A stretch of 64,000 nucleotides of DNA, taken from Streptomyces sp. MST-110588 (GTDB lineage: Bacteria; Actinomycetota; Actinomycetes; Streptomycetales; Streptomycetaceae). The notes beneath the pieces were generated by a model, which was given only the letters and a program-made list of their open reading frames with translations, had not been told where the DNA came from and did not search any database. Location: NCBI RefSeq assembly GCF_022695595.1, contig NZ_CP074380.1, forward strand, positions 4,810,501-4,874,500, written 5' to 3'. The translations under genes were made by a program, and so were the position numbers. Below are positions 1 through 8,288 of the stretch, one piece after another. Position 1 is the stretch's first letter, and every line of letters begins with the position of its first letter.

Positions 1-564
1 CCGGGCGGCGGCCACCTCGACTTCGGCCTCGCCGACGCCGCGCACTGGCTGCCCGAGGAACCGTACGACCTGATCATCTCCAACGCGGCGCTCCAGTGGG
101 TACCCAACCACGCGGACTCCTTCCCCGCCTGGATCCAGGCCCTCACCCCCGGCGGCACCCTCGCCTTCCAGGTCCCCGGCAACTTCACCGCCCCCAGCCA
201 CGCCCTCCTGGGCGAGCTGTGCGACGAGCCCCAGTGGCGGCCCCGCCTGCGCGGACACGGCCGGCGCTTCGTCCACATCCTGGACCCGGCCGGCTACCTG
301 GAACGGCTCACGTCCCTGGGCTGCGCGGTCGACGCCTGGGAGACCACCTACGTCCAGCTCCTCCAGGGCGAGGACCCCGTACTGGACTGGGTCAAGGGCA
401 CGGCCCTGCGCCCCGTACTGACGGCCCTGGAGGGGGACCCGGCCGCCCGCGAGGAATTCCTCGACCAGTACCGGGACCTGCTGCGCAAGTCCTACCCACC
501 GGGCCCGCACGGCACGGTCTTCCCCTTCCGCCGCATCTTCGTCGTCGCCCACAAGGAGTCATGA
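1..564 (+). CDS. tam: Trans-aconitate 2-methyltransferase, C-terminal part (start lies before the window)
   Basis: The reading frame is open from base 1 to a TGA at 562-564 and gives 187 residues. It includes the class I methyltransferase stretch DLIISNAALQWVPNH, then FQVPGNFTAPSH and the ending FRRIFVVA. These are typical of Tam, which uses S-adenosylmethionine to methylate trans-aconitate and so limits inhibition of aconitase. The SAM-binding glycine loop must lie upstream of the window. No second gene is clearly coupled to it; the next well-supported gene starts 165 bp further on. The product name rests on recognised family wording, and another small-molecule methyltransferase of the same fold remains possible. 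Confidence 0.82.
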   Translation, partial: PGGGHLDFGLADAAHWLPEEPYDLIISNAALQWVPNHADSFPAWIQALTPGGTLAFQVPGNFTAPSHALLGELCDEPQWRPRLRGHGRRFVHILDPAGYLERLTSLGCAVDAWETTYVQLLQGEDPVLDWVKGTALRPVLTALEGDPAAREEFLDQYRDLLRKSYPPGPHGTVFPFRRIFVVAHKES

Positions 565-729
565 CCAGGCCCACGGGACGGCCGCCGGCCCGCACACGAA
601 GAAGACCGGCCGCCGTCCCCGTACAGCTCCGGCTCCGGCCCCGGCCCCGTCCACGGCTGGGACACCCCGGCCCCACCCCACCCGGCACGCCCACCACCCC
701 CCACATCCCCGACGAGAGGTGACCAATCC

Positions 730-1095
730 ATGATCGCCGGCCTCGACCACGTCCAGCTCGCCGCGCCACCCGGCAGCGAGCCCGCCCTGCGGGCGTACTA
801 CCGGGACCTTCTCGGCATGACGGAGGTCCCCAAGCCCCCGGCGCTCGCCGCCCGCGGCGGCTGCTGGTTCGAGGCCGGCACAGCCATGATCCACCTCGGC
901 ATCACCCCCGGCTTCCACCCCGCCACCAAGGCCCACCCGGGCCTGCGCGTCACCGGCCTCACCACCCTCGCCCACCGCCTCACCACCGCGGGCGCCCCGG
1001 TCCACTGGGACGACCACCTCCCCGGCCACCGCCGCTTCTACTCCCACGACCCGGTCGGCAACCGCCTGGAATTCCTGGAGGCGACGGCGGGGTGA
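730..1095 (+). CDS. VOC (glyoxalase/bleomycin-resistance fold) family protein
   Basis: This is a 121-residue protein of one VOC domain: it opens GLDHVQLAAPPGSE, has LRAYYRDLLGM in the first beta-alpha-beta unit, and ends FYSHDPVGNRLEFLEA. The motifs DHVQL and GNRLEF are the usual metal-site neighbourhoods (His near the start, Glu near the end) of glyoxalase-like dioxygenases and isomerases. A purine-rich GAGAGGTGA lies a few bases before the ATG. The 3' end overlaps by 58 bp the convergent ATPase gene on the other strand. The substrate cannot be told from sequence. Confidence 0.8.
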   Translation: MIAGLDHVQLAAPPGSEPALRAYYRDLLGMTEVPKPPALAARGGCWFEAGTAMIHLGITPGFHPATKAHPGLRVTGLTTLAHRLTTAGAPVHWDDHLPGHRRFYSHDPVGNRLEFLEATAG

Positions 1096-1571
1096 GTCGA
1101 GGGTCGGGCAGGCGCACAGAACGCGGTCGTCGGCGGGCCCGATCCCACGGCCACCTCGCACCAAACAGCCACCCCTCGCACGTCCCCACGCCACCCCCAC
1201 CGCTCGGCGAGCGTCTGCACGATCCGCAGGCCCCGGCCGCCCTCGCTCTCGCTCTCGCGCGCGGGCACTGCGGGCGTGACCATCGCCACCGCGCCCTCAT
1301 CCACCACACTGATCACGGCCGTACGGTGCCCGGTGAGCCCCAGCACCACGACGATCTCCCGGCTGCCGCTGTGCTCCAGCGCGTTGGCGGCCAGCTCACC
1401 CGTGACGGACTCCAGCGTCTCGACGGCCTCGTCCGCCAGCGACCAGAAACGGGCCGTCTCCCGTACGTAACGCCGGGCGGCTCCGGCGGAGGCGAGATCG
1501 TCACCGGGCAGCGCGCACACCCCGAGCCAGCGGTGGGTCGCGAATCGGGATGTACGCGCGGGAAGGGCCAT
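1038..1571 (-). CDS. ATP-binding protein of the anti-sigma factor / HATPase_c_2 type
   Basis: The 177-residue protein carries a GHKL ATPase fold. The N box appears as ELAANALEHS, the G1 box as VVDEG and the G2 box as GRGLRIVQ. Family members act as serine kinases or anti-sigma-like regulators. I chose the ATG at 1571 because AAGGAG lies just upstream; the frame stays open to 1676 and an ATG near 1620 is an alternative. It is divergent from the XRE/DUF397 pair at 1744-2825, the arrangement seen at abaA/whiJ-like loci of Streptomyces, so a joint role in developmental or antibiotic control is inferred. The last 58 bp overlap the VOC gene on the opposite strand. Confidence 0.78.
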   Translation of the reverse strand: MALPARTSRFATHRWLGVCALPGDDLASAGAARRYVRETARFWSLADEAVETLESVTGELAANALEHSGSREIVVVLGLTGHRTAVISVVDEGAVAMVTPAVPARESESEGGRGLRIVQTLAERWGWRGDVRGVAVWCEVAVGSGPPTTAFCAPARPSTHPAVASRNSRRLPTGSWE

Positions 1572-1743
1572 GGACGCTCCTTGGAAGTCGGAGTCAGGCA
1601 ATGGCGTGAAGCGTTCCATGGGAATTCCGTGAAAGGCGGGACTCCTCCGGTAGTTCATCACTCCGAGTGACTTCACCGCCGGATCAACGCAGGCGCCACA
1701 CCGCCGTCCCTAGGCTGCCGACCGTCTGTAACAAGGGGGTTGA

Positions 1744-2619
1744 GTGATGACAGCGACACAGACCGGCCCGACCGGACGCATGCAGATCGCCCGCGGACTG
1801 ATCTCCCTGCGTGAGCGGCAAGGGCTGACGCAGACAGAGGTCGCCGAGCGCGCGGGAGTCAGCAAGACGACGGTGAGCCGCTATGAGATGTGGCAGGATC
1901 GCGCGCGCATTCGCTGGGCCACGGTAAAGGCCATCGCCGACGCGTGCGAGGCGTCCCACGAGGAGCGCGATGCGCTGGTGCGGGTGGCCAGGTCGCAGTT
2001 GGACGGCTGGTGGATGGGCAACGGCGGAGTACCGGAGTGGCTGGACCCGCTGGTCTCCTTCGAGCACGAGGCGGCGTACGAGCATCTGTACGCCAACACC
2101 GTCGTCCCCGGGCTGCTGCAAACCAAGGACTATGCGCTGGCCGTGCACCGAGCACGTGAAGTGCGCAGCTCGAACGACGACATCGAGAGGATGGTGGATG
2201 CCCGGTTGCGGCGTCAGAAGATCCTCAGCCGTGATCCGGCCCTGCACCTCTGGGTGGTCCTGGACGAGGCCGTACTGCGCCGGACCGTCGGCGACAGCGC
2301 AGTGATGGCAGAACAACTGGAGCATTTGCACGACATGGCTCGCAGCCCCGCCATCGACATCCAGATCCTGCCGTTCAGTGCCGGGGCGCACGCTGCGGGG
2401 GCGGGACATTTCGTCGTGGTGGGCCGGGACAACGATCGCGACCGGCTCAATTCCATGGCCGTTGTCTACGTCGAACTGCGGCGTCGCGGCCTGTATTTCG
2501 ACGATGTGGAAGACGTCGCTGCTTACAAGTTGACGTTCGACTATCTTCGTTCGCAAGCGGCCGACACATCGGCATCGATGCGGCTGTTGGCCCGAGCGCG
2601 GCAGGAGTTGTCCTCGTGA
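1744..2619 (+). CDS. XRE-family HTH regulator with DUF5753 domain (WhiJ/Scr1-like)
   Basis: The protein has 291 residues. Residues about 17-70 form an XRE helix-turn-helix (LTQTEVAERAGVSKTTVSRYE). The remainder is a DUF5753 ligand/partner domain recognisable by TVVPGLLQTKDYA, the R-RQ-IL segment and PFSAGAH. Such proteins work with a small DUF397 partner, here encoded directly downstream with a GTGA stop/start overlap. GTG at 1744 is preceded by AAGGGGG at ideal spacing; an ATG follows immediately at 1747 and could also be used. A TAGGCT -10-like hexamer sits about 35 bp upstream. Family knowledge (WhiJ, Scr1) suggests control of differentiation or secondary metabolism; the target here is unknown. 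Confidence 0.85.
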   Translation: MMTATQTGPTGRMQIARGLISLRERQGLTQTEVAERAGVSKTTVSRYEMWQDRARIRWATVKAIADACEASHEERDALVRVARSQLDGWWMGNGGVPEWLDPLVSFEHEAAYEHLYANTVVPGLLQTKDYALAVHRAREVRSSNDDIERMVDARLRRQKILSRDPALHLWVVLDEAVLRRTVGDSAVMAEQLEHLHDMARSPAIDIQILPFSAGAHAAGAGHFVVVGRDNDRDRLNSMAVVYVELRRRGLYFDDVEDVAAYKLTFDYLRSQAADTSASMRLLARARQELSS

Positions 2620-2825
2620 CCGATCACGTGATGCCCGCCCCTGACACGGGGGCCGTTTGGTTCAAAAGCAGCCACAGCGGTGGCGAAGGCAACGAGTGCG
2701 TCGAGGTCGCCGATCTGCGTACCTGTGTTGCCGTACGGGACTCCAAGTGGACCGAGGGGCCTGTGTTGCGCTTCGGGGCGCGGGAGTTCGGGGCGTTCGT
2801 CGCCGAGGTGAAGAAGGCGGGGTGA
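2616..2825 (+). CDS. DUF397 protein (small partner of the upstream XRE regulator)
   Basis: This 69-residue protein is a complete DUF397 domain with the signature WFKSSHSGGEGNECVEVAD, then VAVRDSK and FGAFVAEVK. Its GTG overlaps the TGA of the upstream regulator, which implies translational coupling. In known pairs the DUF397 protein binds and modulates the HTH protein; the same is inferred here. The domain has no catalytic residues. Confidence 0.88.
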   Translation: MTDHVMPAPDTGAVWFKSSHSGGEGNECVEVADLRTCVAVRDSKWTEGPVLRFGAREFGAFVAEVKKAG

Positions 2826-2854
2826 GGGCGTCCGTCACCCCGCCGGGGCCGTCG

Positions 2855-4822
2855 TCAGACTGATCTTCGGGCGAAGTGGCGGTGCATGGCGGCGAACGGA
2901 CGGGCGGTCGCGGCGGCGGGGAGGGTGATGGCCAGGGTGGCGGTGGCCAGGACGCCGAGGATCCAGGGGGCGTCGAAGGACGGGAGGACGCCGGTGCCCA
3001 GGGTGGCCGACAGCGGGATCAGGCAGGACAGCGCGACGGCGGCGGCCAGGGCCAGCCCGACCGCGCCCGCGCCCAGCGCCTCGTACAGGACGCAGCGCAG
3101 CATCTGGAAGCGGCCCAGGCCCAGCGCCCGCAGGTGGGCGCGCTGCGCCGCCCGGTCGCGCTGCGCCAGCGCGCCGGTGTTGGCCGCCGCCAGCAGGGAG
3201 TAGCCGCAGATCACCGCCACGGTGAGGCGGATGCCCAGGTTGTCGGCCGGGTTGCGGGCGAAGTCCGCCACGTACGCGGCGCGGGGCAGGACCTTCTGGC
3301 CCGGGGCGGCGGGCCAGGCGTCCGGGGAGCCGGACAGGGCGATGCGGTCGGCGTACGGAGCCTTGGTGTGGGCCAGCGCGGTGGCGCGGGGGATCATCAA
3401 CCGGGGGAAGGCCAGCCCGCGTTCGTAGATGGCGGTCAGGCGCACGGGGCGGGCGGTGCCGTCGGGGAGCTTGAGGCGTACGGAGCTTCCCAAGGCCCAG
3501 TGATGTTCGTCGGCCAGTTCGGCCGCGGCGGCGAAGGTGCCCGGCCGGAGGGCGGAGATGCTGCCCCGGGTCACGCCCAGGTCCACCACACGGGCCAGTG
3601 CGGGGCCGTCGACGCCCCAGGCGCGGACCGGGCCGGGCTTGCTGTCGTACGCGCCGGGCGGCGTGGTGACCTTGGCGGCCAGCAGCGGGACGGCGGTGAC
3701 GCCCGGGTGGCGGCCGGGGGAGGCCGGGAGCCGGGTGCCCGGCCCGGCGGTCACCATCGCGTCGGCCAGCAGGCCCGCCCCCGTCTGGTCCCGGACCGCG
3801 CGGTCCACCGTCGTACCGGCCCCCAGCAGCGCGCCCGCGACGCCGACGGCCAGCAGCACCGGGACCGCCATGGCCGTCGTACGCGCCGGAGCCGCCCGCA
3901 GTCCCGCGGCGGCGATCCGGCCCACCCGCCGGTCCACCACGCGCAGCGCCGTACACACCGGACGGGTCAGCGCCGGTACGAGCCAGGGCGCCAGGACGGC
4001 CAGGGTGGGCACGACCATCAGCGCCACCCCGGGCGCCATCGCCGCCCGCACCGTCGCGGGAAAGCCGGGCAGAGCCATGACCACCAGCAGCGGGAGGACC
4101 AGCAGAGCCACCATCACCAGGCCGGTGACCAGACGCGCCCGGCTGCGCACGGGCGGCGGACCGGACGTCTTGAGCAGGCCGACCGGCGCGCCCCGGCCCG
4201 CCGCCAGCACGCTCAGCAGCGCGGCCAGTACGGCCACCGCGGCGGTGGCCAGGCAGACTCCCAGCCCGGTCAGCGCGGTGAGCGCGGGGCCCGGGAGACC
4301 GGTGCCGGCCGGCAGGAGCTGCTGGGCGACCAGGAGCCCGCGTCCCGCGTACGCCAGCGGCACCATGGCGAGGGCCGAGCCGGCCGCCGCGGACAGCACG
4401 GCCAGCCGCGCGACGTCCAGCGCCACCATCAGGCGCGTACGGCCGGCCGTGACACCCAGGGCCCGCAGCACGGCGAACTGCCCCAGCCGCTGTCCGGTCC
4501 ACAGCGAGACGGTCGAGCCGATCACCAGCACCGCGCACATCAGCAGCAGGGACAGCAGCATCGAGAGCAACTGCCGCACCCCCTCGTCGGCCTCGGCCGC
4601 CGGGGAGCCGGGCGGCCGGACCGTCAGGCCCGCGCCGAGGAGCAGCAGCGCGCAGGCGCCGGCCCCGGCGGCCGTCAGGGCGCAGGCCAGGGCCGCGCCG
4701 GCCACCTGGCCCGTACGGTGGCGTAATTCCGACCGGAAGAGGCGGCCGGTGCCGCCACCGAGGCGGATGCCGGTGTCATGGGCCCCGCTGTGTCTCCGGT
4801 GCTTCCTCTGCCCGCTTCGCAT
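2855..4822 (-). CDS. FtsX-like ABC transporter permease (full length, no adjacent ATPase)
   Basis: The 655-residue membrane protein contains two FtsX-type halves. There is a first transmembrane helix (ALACALTAAGAGACALLLL), three helices in the middle with LLSMLLSLLLMCAVLVIGS and TGQRLGQFAVLRALGVT, and a C-terminal set ending ATARPFAAMHRHFARR. The segment FAVLRALGVTAGR is the usual coupling region to an ATPase. GAGGGAAG precedes the ATG at 4822. In such loci an ABC ATPase gene normally lies immediately upstream. Here that place holds a 16-bp tandem repeat and then the divergent response regulator, so the ATPase must be supplied from elsewhere or has been lost. The substrate is unknown; export or envelope stress functions are usual for the family. 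Confidence 0.85.
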   Translation of the reverse strand: MRSGQRKHRRHSGAHDTGIRLGGGTGRLFRSELRHRTGQVAGAALACALTAAGAGACALLLLGAGLTVRPPGSPAAEADEGVRQLLSMLLSLLLMCAVLVIGSTVSLWTGQRLGQFAVLRALGVTAGRTRLMVALDVARLAVLSAAAGSALAMVPLAYAGRGLLVAQQLLPAGTGLPGPALTALTGLGVCLATAAVAVLAALLSVLAAGRGAPVGLLKTSGPPPVRSRARLVTGLVMVALLVLPLLVVMALPGFPATVRAAMAPGVALMVVPTLAVLAPWLVPALTRPVCTALRVVDRRVGRIAAAGLRAAPARTTAMAVPVLLAVGVAGALLGAGTTVDRAVRDQTGAGLLADAMVTAGPGTRLPASPGRHPGVTAVPLLAAKVTTPPGAYDSKPGPVRAWGVDGPALARVVDLGVTRGSISALRPGTFAAAAELADEHHWALGSSVRLKLPDGTARPVRLTAIYERGLAFPRLMIPRATALAHTKAPYADRIALSGSPDAWPAAPGQKVLPRAAYVADFARNPADNLGIRLTVAVICGYSLLAAANTGALAQRDRAAQRAHLRALGLGRFQMLRCVLYEALGAGAVGLALAAAVALSCLIPLSATLGTGVLPSFDAPWILGVLATATLAITLPAAATARPFAAMHRHFARRSV

Positions 4823-4855
4823 GCGTCAACTTCCCTCGTCGGTACGGCATGAACG

Positions 4856-4967
4856 GCCTGGACGGTGAACAGCATGGACGATGAAGGGCATGCACGATGA
4901 AGGGCATGCACGGTGAAGGGCATGCACGGTGAAGGGCATGGTCGGTGAACGGCATGGCACGATGAAC
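4856..4967. repeat. Seven-copy 16-bp tandem repeat between the divergent permease and response regulator genes
   Basis: Units begin at 4856, 4872, 4888, 4904, 4920, 4936 and 4952. The consensus is GCATGCACGRTGAAGG, and the central four units are nearly identical. Each central unit contains the palindrome GCATGC. The array fills the whole divergent intergenic space and ends within a few bases of the response regulator start. It also provides several spare ATG codons in frame with the regulator. It could be a multi-site operator or simple slippage. Confidence 0.85.
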
Positions 4968-4970
4968 AAC

Positions 4971-5612
4971 ATGACGACGCGCATCGTGATCGCGGATGAC
5001 CAGCCCGGCATCCGCAAGGGGTTCCGGCGCATACTTGAGGCCCAGCCGGACCTGTGCGTCGTCGCCGAGGCGGACAACGGCAACGCGGCCTGGGAAGCGG
5101 CCCGTACGCTCTCCCCGGACGTGCTGCTGGCCGACATCCGGATGCCGGGCATGGACGGGCTGGAGCTGACCCGCGAGATCGTGGCGGCTGCCCTGCCGGT
5201 GCGGGTGGTCGTCGTCACCACCTTCGACCTCGACGAATATGTGCACACGGCGCTGCGCGAGGGCGCCTGCGGCTTCCTGCTGAAACGTTCCCGCGCCGCC
5301 CTGCTCGTCGAGGCCGTACGGGCGGCGGTGGAAGGGGACGCACTGATCAGCCCGGAGATCACCACCCGGCTGCTGACCCGGCTGACGAGCCCCCGCCGCC
5401 CCGCCCGGCCCCCGGCCGAGCCGCTGACCGCGCGGGAGAGCGAGGTGGCCCGGCTGGTGGCGGAAGGGCTGACCAACTCCGACATCGGCGCCGAACTGTT
5501 CATCTCCCTGGGCACCGTCAAAACCCACCTGGCCAACCTTCAGCGCAAACTGAACGTCCGTAACCGCGTCGGCATCGCCGCGGCGGTGTGGGAATCCGGC
5601 CTGATGCGGTAA
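4971..5612 (+). CDS. NarL/FixJ-type response regulator
   Basis: The 213-residue protein has a receiver domain (residues about 1-120: acidic pair ADD, phosphoacceptor Asp55 in LLADIRMPGMDG, then TTFD and the Lys in FLLKRS). A LuxR-type HTH follows (LTARESEVARLVAEGLTNSDIG and LGTVKTHLANLQRKL). I picked ATG 4971 (MTTRIVIADD), the family's normal start; in-frame ATGs at 4929 and 4962 come from or abut the tandem repeat and no good ribosome site is seen. A sensor kinase lies 1.1 kb downstream on the other strand (6695-8200), separated by an ArsR-type gene, and is a plausible but unproven partner. The 3' end overlaps the convergent ArsR-type gene by 73 bp. Confidence 0.88.
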   Translation: MTTRIVIADDQPGIRKGFRRILEAQPDLCVVAEADNGNAAWEAARTLSPDVLLADIRMPGMDGLELTREIVAAALPVRVVVVTTFDLDEYVHTALREGACGFLLKRSRAALLVEAVRAAVEGDALISPEITTRLLTRLTSPRRPARPPAEPLTARESEVARLVAEGLTNSDIGAELFISLGTVKTHLANLQRKLNVRNRVGIAAAVWESGLMR

Positions 5613-6583
5613 CCGGGCTCCGCCGCCGGCGCCGGCTCCCCCCGCAGCAGCCGGCGCCCGAGCGGAGTGACGGTGTGCAGCACCTGATTGCCGTTGCGGC
5701 GGCTGAAGATCAGGCCCGTACCGCGCAGTACGGCGGTGTGCTGGCTCACCGCGGCCGAGGACACCCCGATCCGGCGCGCCAGTTCCCCATTGGTGCACCC
5801 TTCCCGTACGGCCTCCAGCGCCGCCGCCCGCGTCCGGCCCAGCAGTGCGGCCAGCCGTCCCTTAGGATCCCCGGACACGGCCGGCGCCTGCGGGACACCG
5901 TCCTCCAGGAGGCGCCGGTTTCTGTTGTGCCGCCCGTCCGGACGGCTGGGCACGACCAGCACCGGCCCGGCGCCGGCGCCCTCGGCCCGCCCGGGCGGCA
6001 GCACCACGCCCGCGCCCTGGAGGAAGAAGGACGGCGCGAGCCGCAGCCCGCTGCCGCCCGGCACCACCTCCATGTCCTGGCCGTCCTCCTGCGAGGCGAT
6101 CTCCAGCACCGGCGCCCGCCAGCGGATTCCCGGGCCCAGGCTGCTGAACAGGGCCTCGATGCCGTTGTTGCACACGATCTCCCGGTGCGCCTCCTCGGCC
6201 GACTCCAGATGCGTACGCACCTGGTTCCAGTACGGCTGGACGGCGAACCGGTGCAGGTCCCGGACCGCGGCGCACACCCGGTGGCGCGGCACCTCCGGCG
6301 TCCGCGGCCCGGCCCGCAGCCGCGCCGCGGCACCCGACCACACGGCCATGATCTCGCCCGCGCCGCCACCGGACCGCGTCAGCCGCCGCACCCCTTCCCA
6401 CCGCGCGTCCGACGAGGTGAACACGCCGTTGACCGTACGGCGCCACGCCCGCAGGTACTCACCGCTGCTCTCCCTCAGCGCCTCCACGGCGAAGACCGCT
6501 TCGGCGTACGGGCCGAGCGACCCGATGATCCGTATACGCGTCAGGTCGGCGGGACAGAGGGTGATGCGGGTGATGTGCTGCAT
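5540..6583 (-). CDS. ArsR-type winged-helix transcriptional regulator (large form)
   Basis: The 347-residue protein has a long N-terminal domain of unknown ligand (with YLRAWRRTV and RDLHRFAVQPYW). It ends in a winged helix at about residues 245-315: LLGRTRAAALEAVREG, CTNGELARRIGVSSAAVSQHTAVL, GTGLIFSRRNGNQVLHTVTPLGRRLL. This layout is common in actinobacterial ArsR-like regulators beside signalling or export genes. The start ATG follows a weak ribosome site, and the last 73 bp run through the end of the response regulator gene in antisense. The effector is unknown. Confidence 0.8.
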   Translation of the reverse strand: MQHITRITLCPADLTRIRIIGSLGPYAEAVFAVEALRESSGEYLRAWRRTVNGVFTSSDARWEGVRRLTRSGGGAGEIMAVWSGAAARLRAGPRTPEVPRHRVCAAVRDLHRFAVQPYWNQVRTHLESAEEAHREIVCNNGIEALFSSLGPGIRWRAPVLEIASQEDGQDMEVVPGGSGLRLAPSFFLQGAGVVLPPGRAEGAGAGPVLVVPSRPDGRHNRNRRLLEDGVPQAPAVSGDPKGRLAALLGRTRAAALEAVREGCTNGELARRIGVSSAAVSQHTAVLRGTGLIFSRRNGNQVLHTVTPLGRRLLRGEPAPAAEPGYRIRPDSHTAAAMPTRLRTFSLR

Positions 6584-6694
6584 GTGGTCACGGCTCCCCG
6601 TTGAGATCGGTGCACGCGGAGCGGGAGACGCGGAGCGAGAGACGGCCTCGGCCGGTGGTGACGGGCTGCCCGCGCTCCCCCGCGAGGGCTCCGA

Positions 6695-8200
6695 TCATGG
6701 TGGCAGCGCGCTGTTCGTACGGGCATCAGCCGTTCGGCGGATCTTGCCGCGCGGGGACGTGAGGGGTGTGGGGGCGTGGGGGACGTCCGAGCCATGGGCG
6801 GACCCGTGACGGGGGACGGGAGGGAGCCCGCCGGGGCCCTCGCGATGGCGGGCGGCACCGAGCGGCAGCAGCGCCGTGACCCGCCACCCCGCCGGCCGCC
6901 GTGGGCCCGCGCTCAGCTCACCGCCCAGCCGCCGGACCTGTTCGGTCAGGCCGGCGATCCCCAGCCCGCCGGCTTCCTGGCCGCGCCCGGCCAGCGCGGG
7001 GGCCGGCTGCGGGCACGGGGCGTCGTCGGTCACCTGGACCCGCAGCGCCCGCCCGGTGCCGTACGCGACGACGCACAGCGCGATCTCCACCTTCGTCGCG
7101 GTGGCCGCGTGCCGCCGTACGTTGGTCAGAGCCTCCACGACCACCCGATAGCCGGTCGCGCTGACCTCGGCGGGCAGGTCCTCGGGCAGCCCGTCGGCCA
7201 GATCCAGGACCGCCTCGGGCGACCCGGTACGGGTGAACCGCTCGGCCAGCGACGGCAGTTCGCTCAGGTCCCGGCGCGGACGTACGCGAGCGGGCCGGTC
7301 ACGGCTGGGACCGCCCCCGGGACCGACGCCGACGCCGGCCCCGACTCCGACGCCGGGACCTGAGCCGGAGTCGGAGCCGCGGCCGGAACCGGAATCGGGG
7401 GCAGAGCCGGCGTCGGCGTCGGAGTGGGCGAGCAGCCGTACCGTCTGGTCCATCGCCGCTAGGGCCTGCGCCCCGGCCGCTCCGATCTCCGGCAGCAGCG
7501 CCAGGGCCTGGCGCGGGTCCTCCTCCGCCATGACCTGGGCGGCCTCGACCAGGACGACCATCGTGGTGACGTCGTGCGCGGCGTAGTCGTGCAGGTCGCG
7601 GGCCAGATTCATACGCTGGACGCGGCGCTCGGCGGCCAGCGCGGCGCGGCTGCGGGCGTCCAGGTTCCGCAGGTAGCAGCCGATGGCGACCGCCACGAGG
7701 GCCGCGATGATGAGCAGGACGGACACATCCTCAAGATCGGGCTTGTGGGGCGCACCCCGGTAGGTCGTCAGGAACCGGAGCTGACCCATCGCCAGCGCCG
7801 CCGTCAGCAGCACCGCGATCCCGGAGGCCGTACGGACCGGGGCCCGCCGCACGCTCGCGGAGAGGAGCACCAGCATGGCGAACACCTCGGCGGTCCACCA
7901 GTTGGCCGTGTCGTTCGTCGACAGTTCGTCCTGGTGGACGAGGGTGACCGCCAGCGACGACACACCGGCCACCGTGGCGGCGGCCGACACCAGCCACGCG
8001 CGCCGGGGGTTGGCCACCATCGGAAGCAGCCCGGCGCCGACCACGAGCGCGCCACAGCCGCTGATCAGCGGAGTCACCTGCTCGGCCGTCGACACCGCGA
8101 TCATCAGTGTCACCGCCACCAGGACCCCGTACGCGCCCTGGCGTAACCACACCCGCCCCTGTTTCCTCACGGACGGAAGGCTAGGCCCGATGCCGCCCAT
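6695..8200 (-). CDS. NarL-type sensor histidine kinase with a Gly/Ser-rich linker inside the kinase core
   Basis: The protein has 501 residues. The N-terminal half holds about five or six hydrophobic helices. The HisKA_3 dimerisation motif NLARDLHDYAAHDVTTMVVL carries the phospho-His. The ATPase domain shows YRVVVEALTNVRRHA (N box) and GGLGIAGLTEQVRRLGG (G boxes). Between the two is an unusual low-complexity stretch of Asp, Gly, Ser and Val repeats encoded near 7290-7425. The tail after the ATPase is about 60 residues of disordered Pro/Arg/His-rich sequence. Start codon choice is uncertain: ATG 8200 lacks a clear ribosome site and GTG 8170 is an alternative. The likely partner is the response regulator at 4971-5612. 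Confidence 0.83.
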   Translation of the reverse strand: MGGIGPSLPSVRKQGRVWLRQGAYGVLVAVTLMIAVSTAEQVTPLISGCGALVVGAGLLPMVANPRRAWLVSAAATVAGVSSLAVTLVHQDELSTNDTANWWTAEVFAMLVLLSASVRRAPVRTASGIAVLLTAALAMGQLRFLTTYRGAPHKPDLEDVSVLLIIAALVAVAIGCYLRNLDARSRAALAAERRVQRMNLARDLHDYAAHDVTTMVVLVEAAQVMAEEDPRQALALLPEIGAAGAQALAAMDQTVRLLAHSDADAGSAPDSGSGRGSDSGSGPGVGVGAGVGVGPGGGPSRDRPARVRPRRDLSELPSLAERFTRTGSPEAVLDLADGLPEDLPAEVSATGYRVVVEALTNVRRHAATATKVEIALCVVAYGTGRALRVQVTDDAPCPQPAPALAGRGQEAGGLGIAGLTEQVRRLGGELSAGPRRPAGWRVTALLPLGAARHREGPGGLPPVPRHGSAHGSDVPHAPTPLTSPRGKIRRTADARTNSALPP

Positions 8201-8288
8201 ACGGCGACAGTCCCGACAGCCGCCACGCCCCCCGAACGACGCCGCTCAGACCCCCCGAGCAGCGCCTCTCGGTACCCGAAGGCACCTT

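Noticed and set aside
561..722. 53-codon open frame starting at an ATGA overlap with the methyltransferase stop
   Set aside because: Composition is Pro/Arg-rich in the manner of high-GC shadow frames, with no family feature; the ATGA overlap alone is weak support.
4675..4923. Minus-strand frame with a repeated His/Ala/Cys peptide over the 16-bp array
   Set aside because: It is produced by the repeat itself and overlaps the permease start; no independent coding sign.
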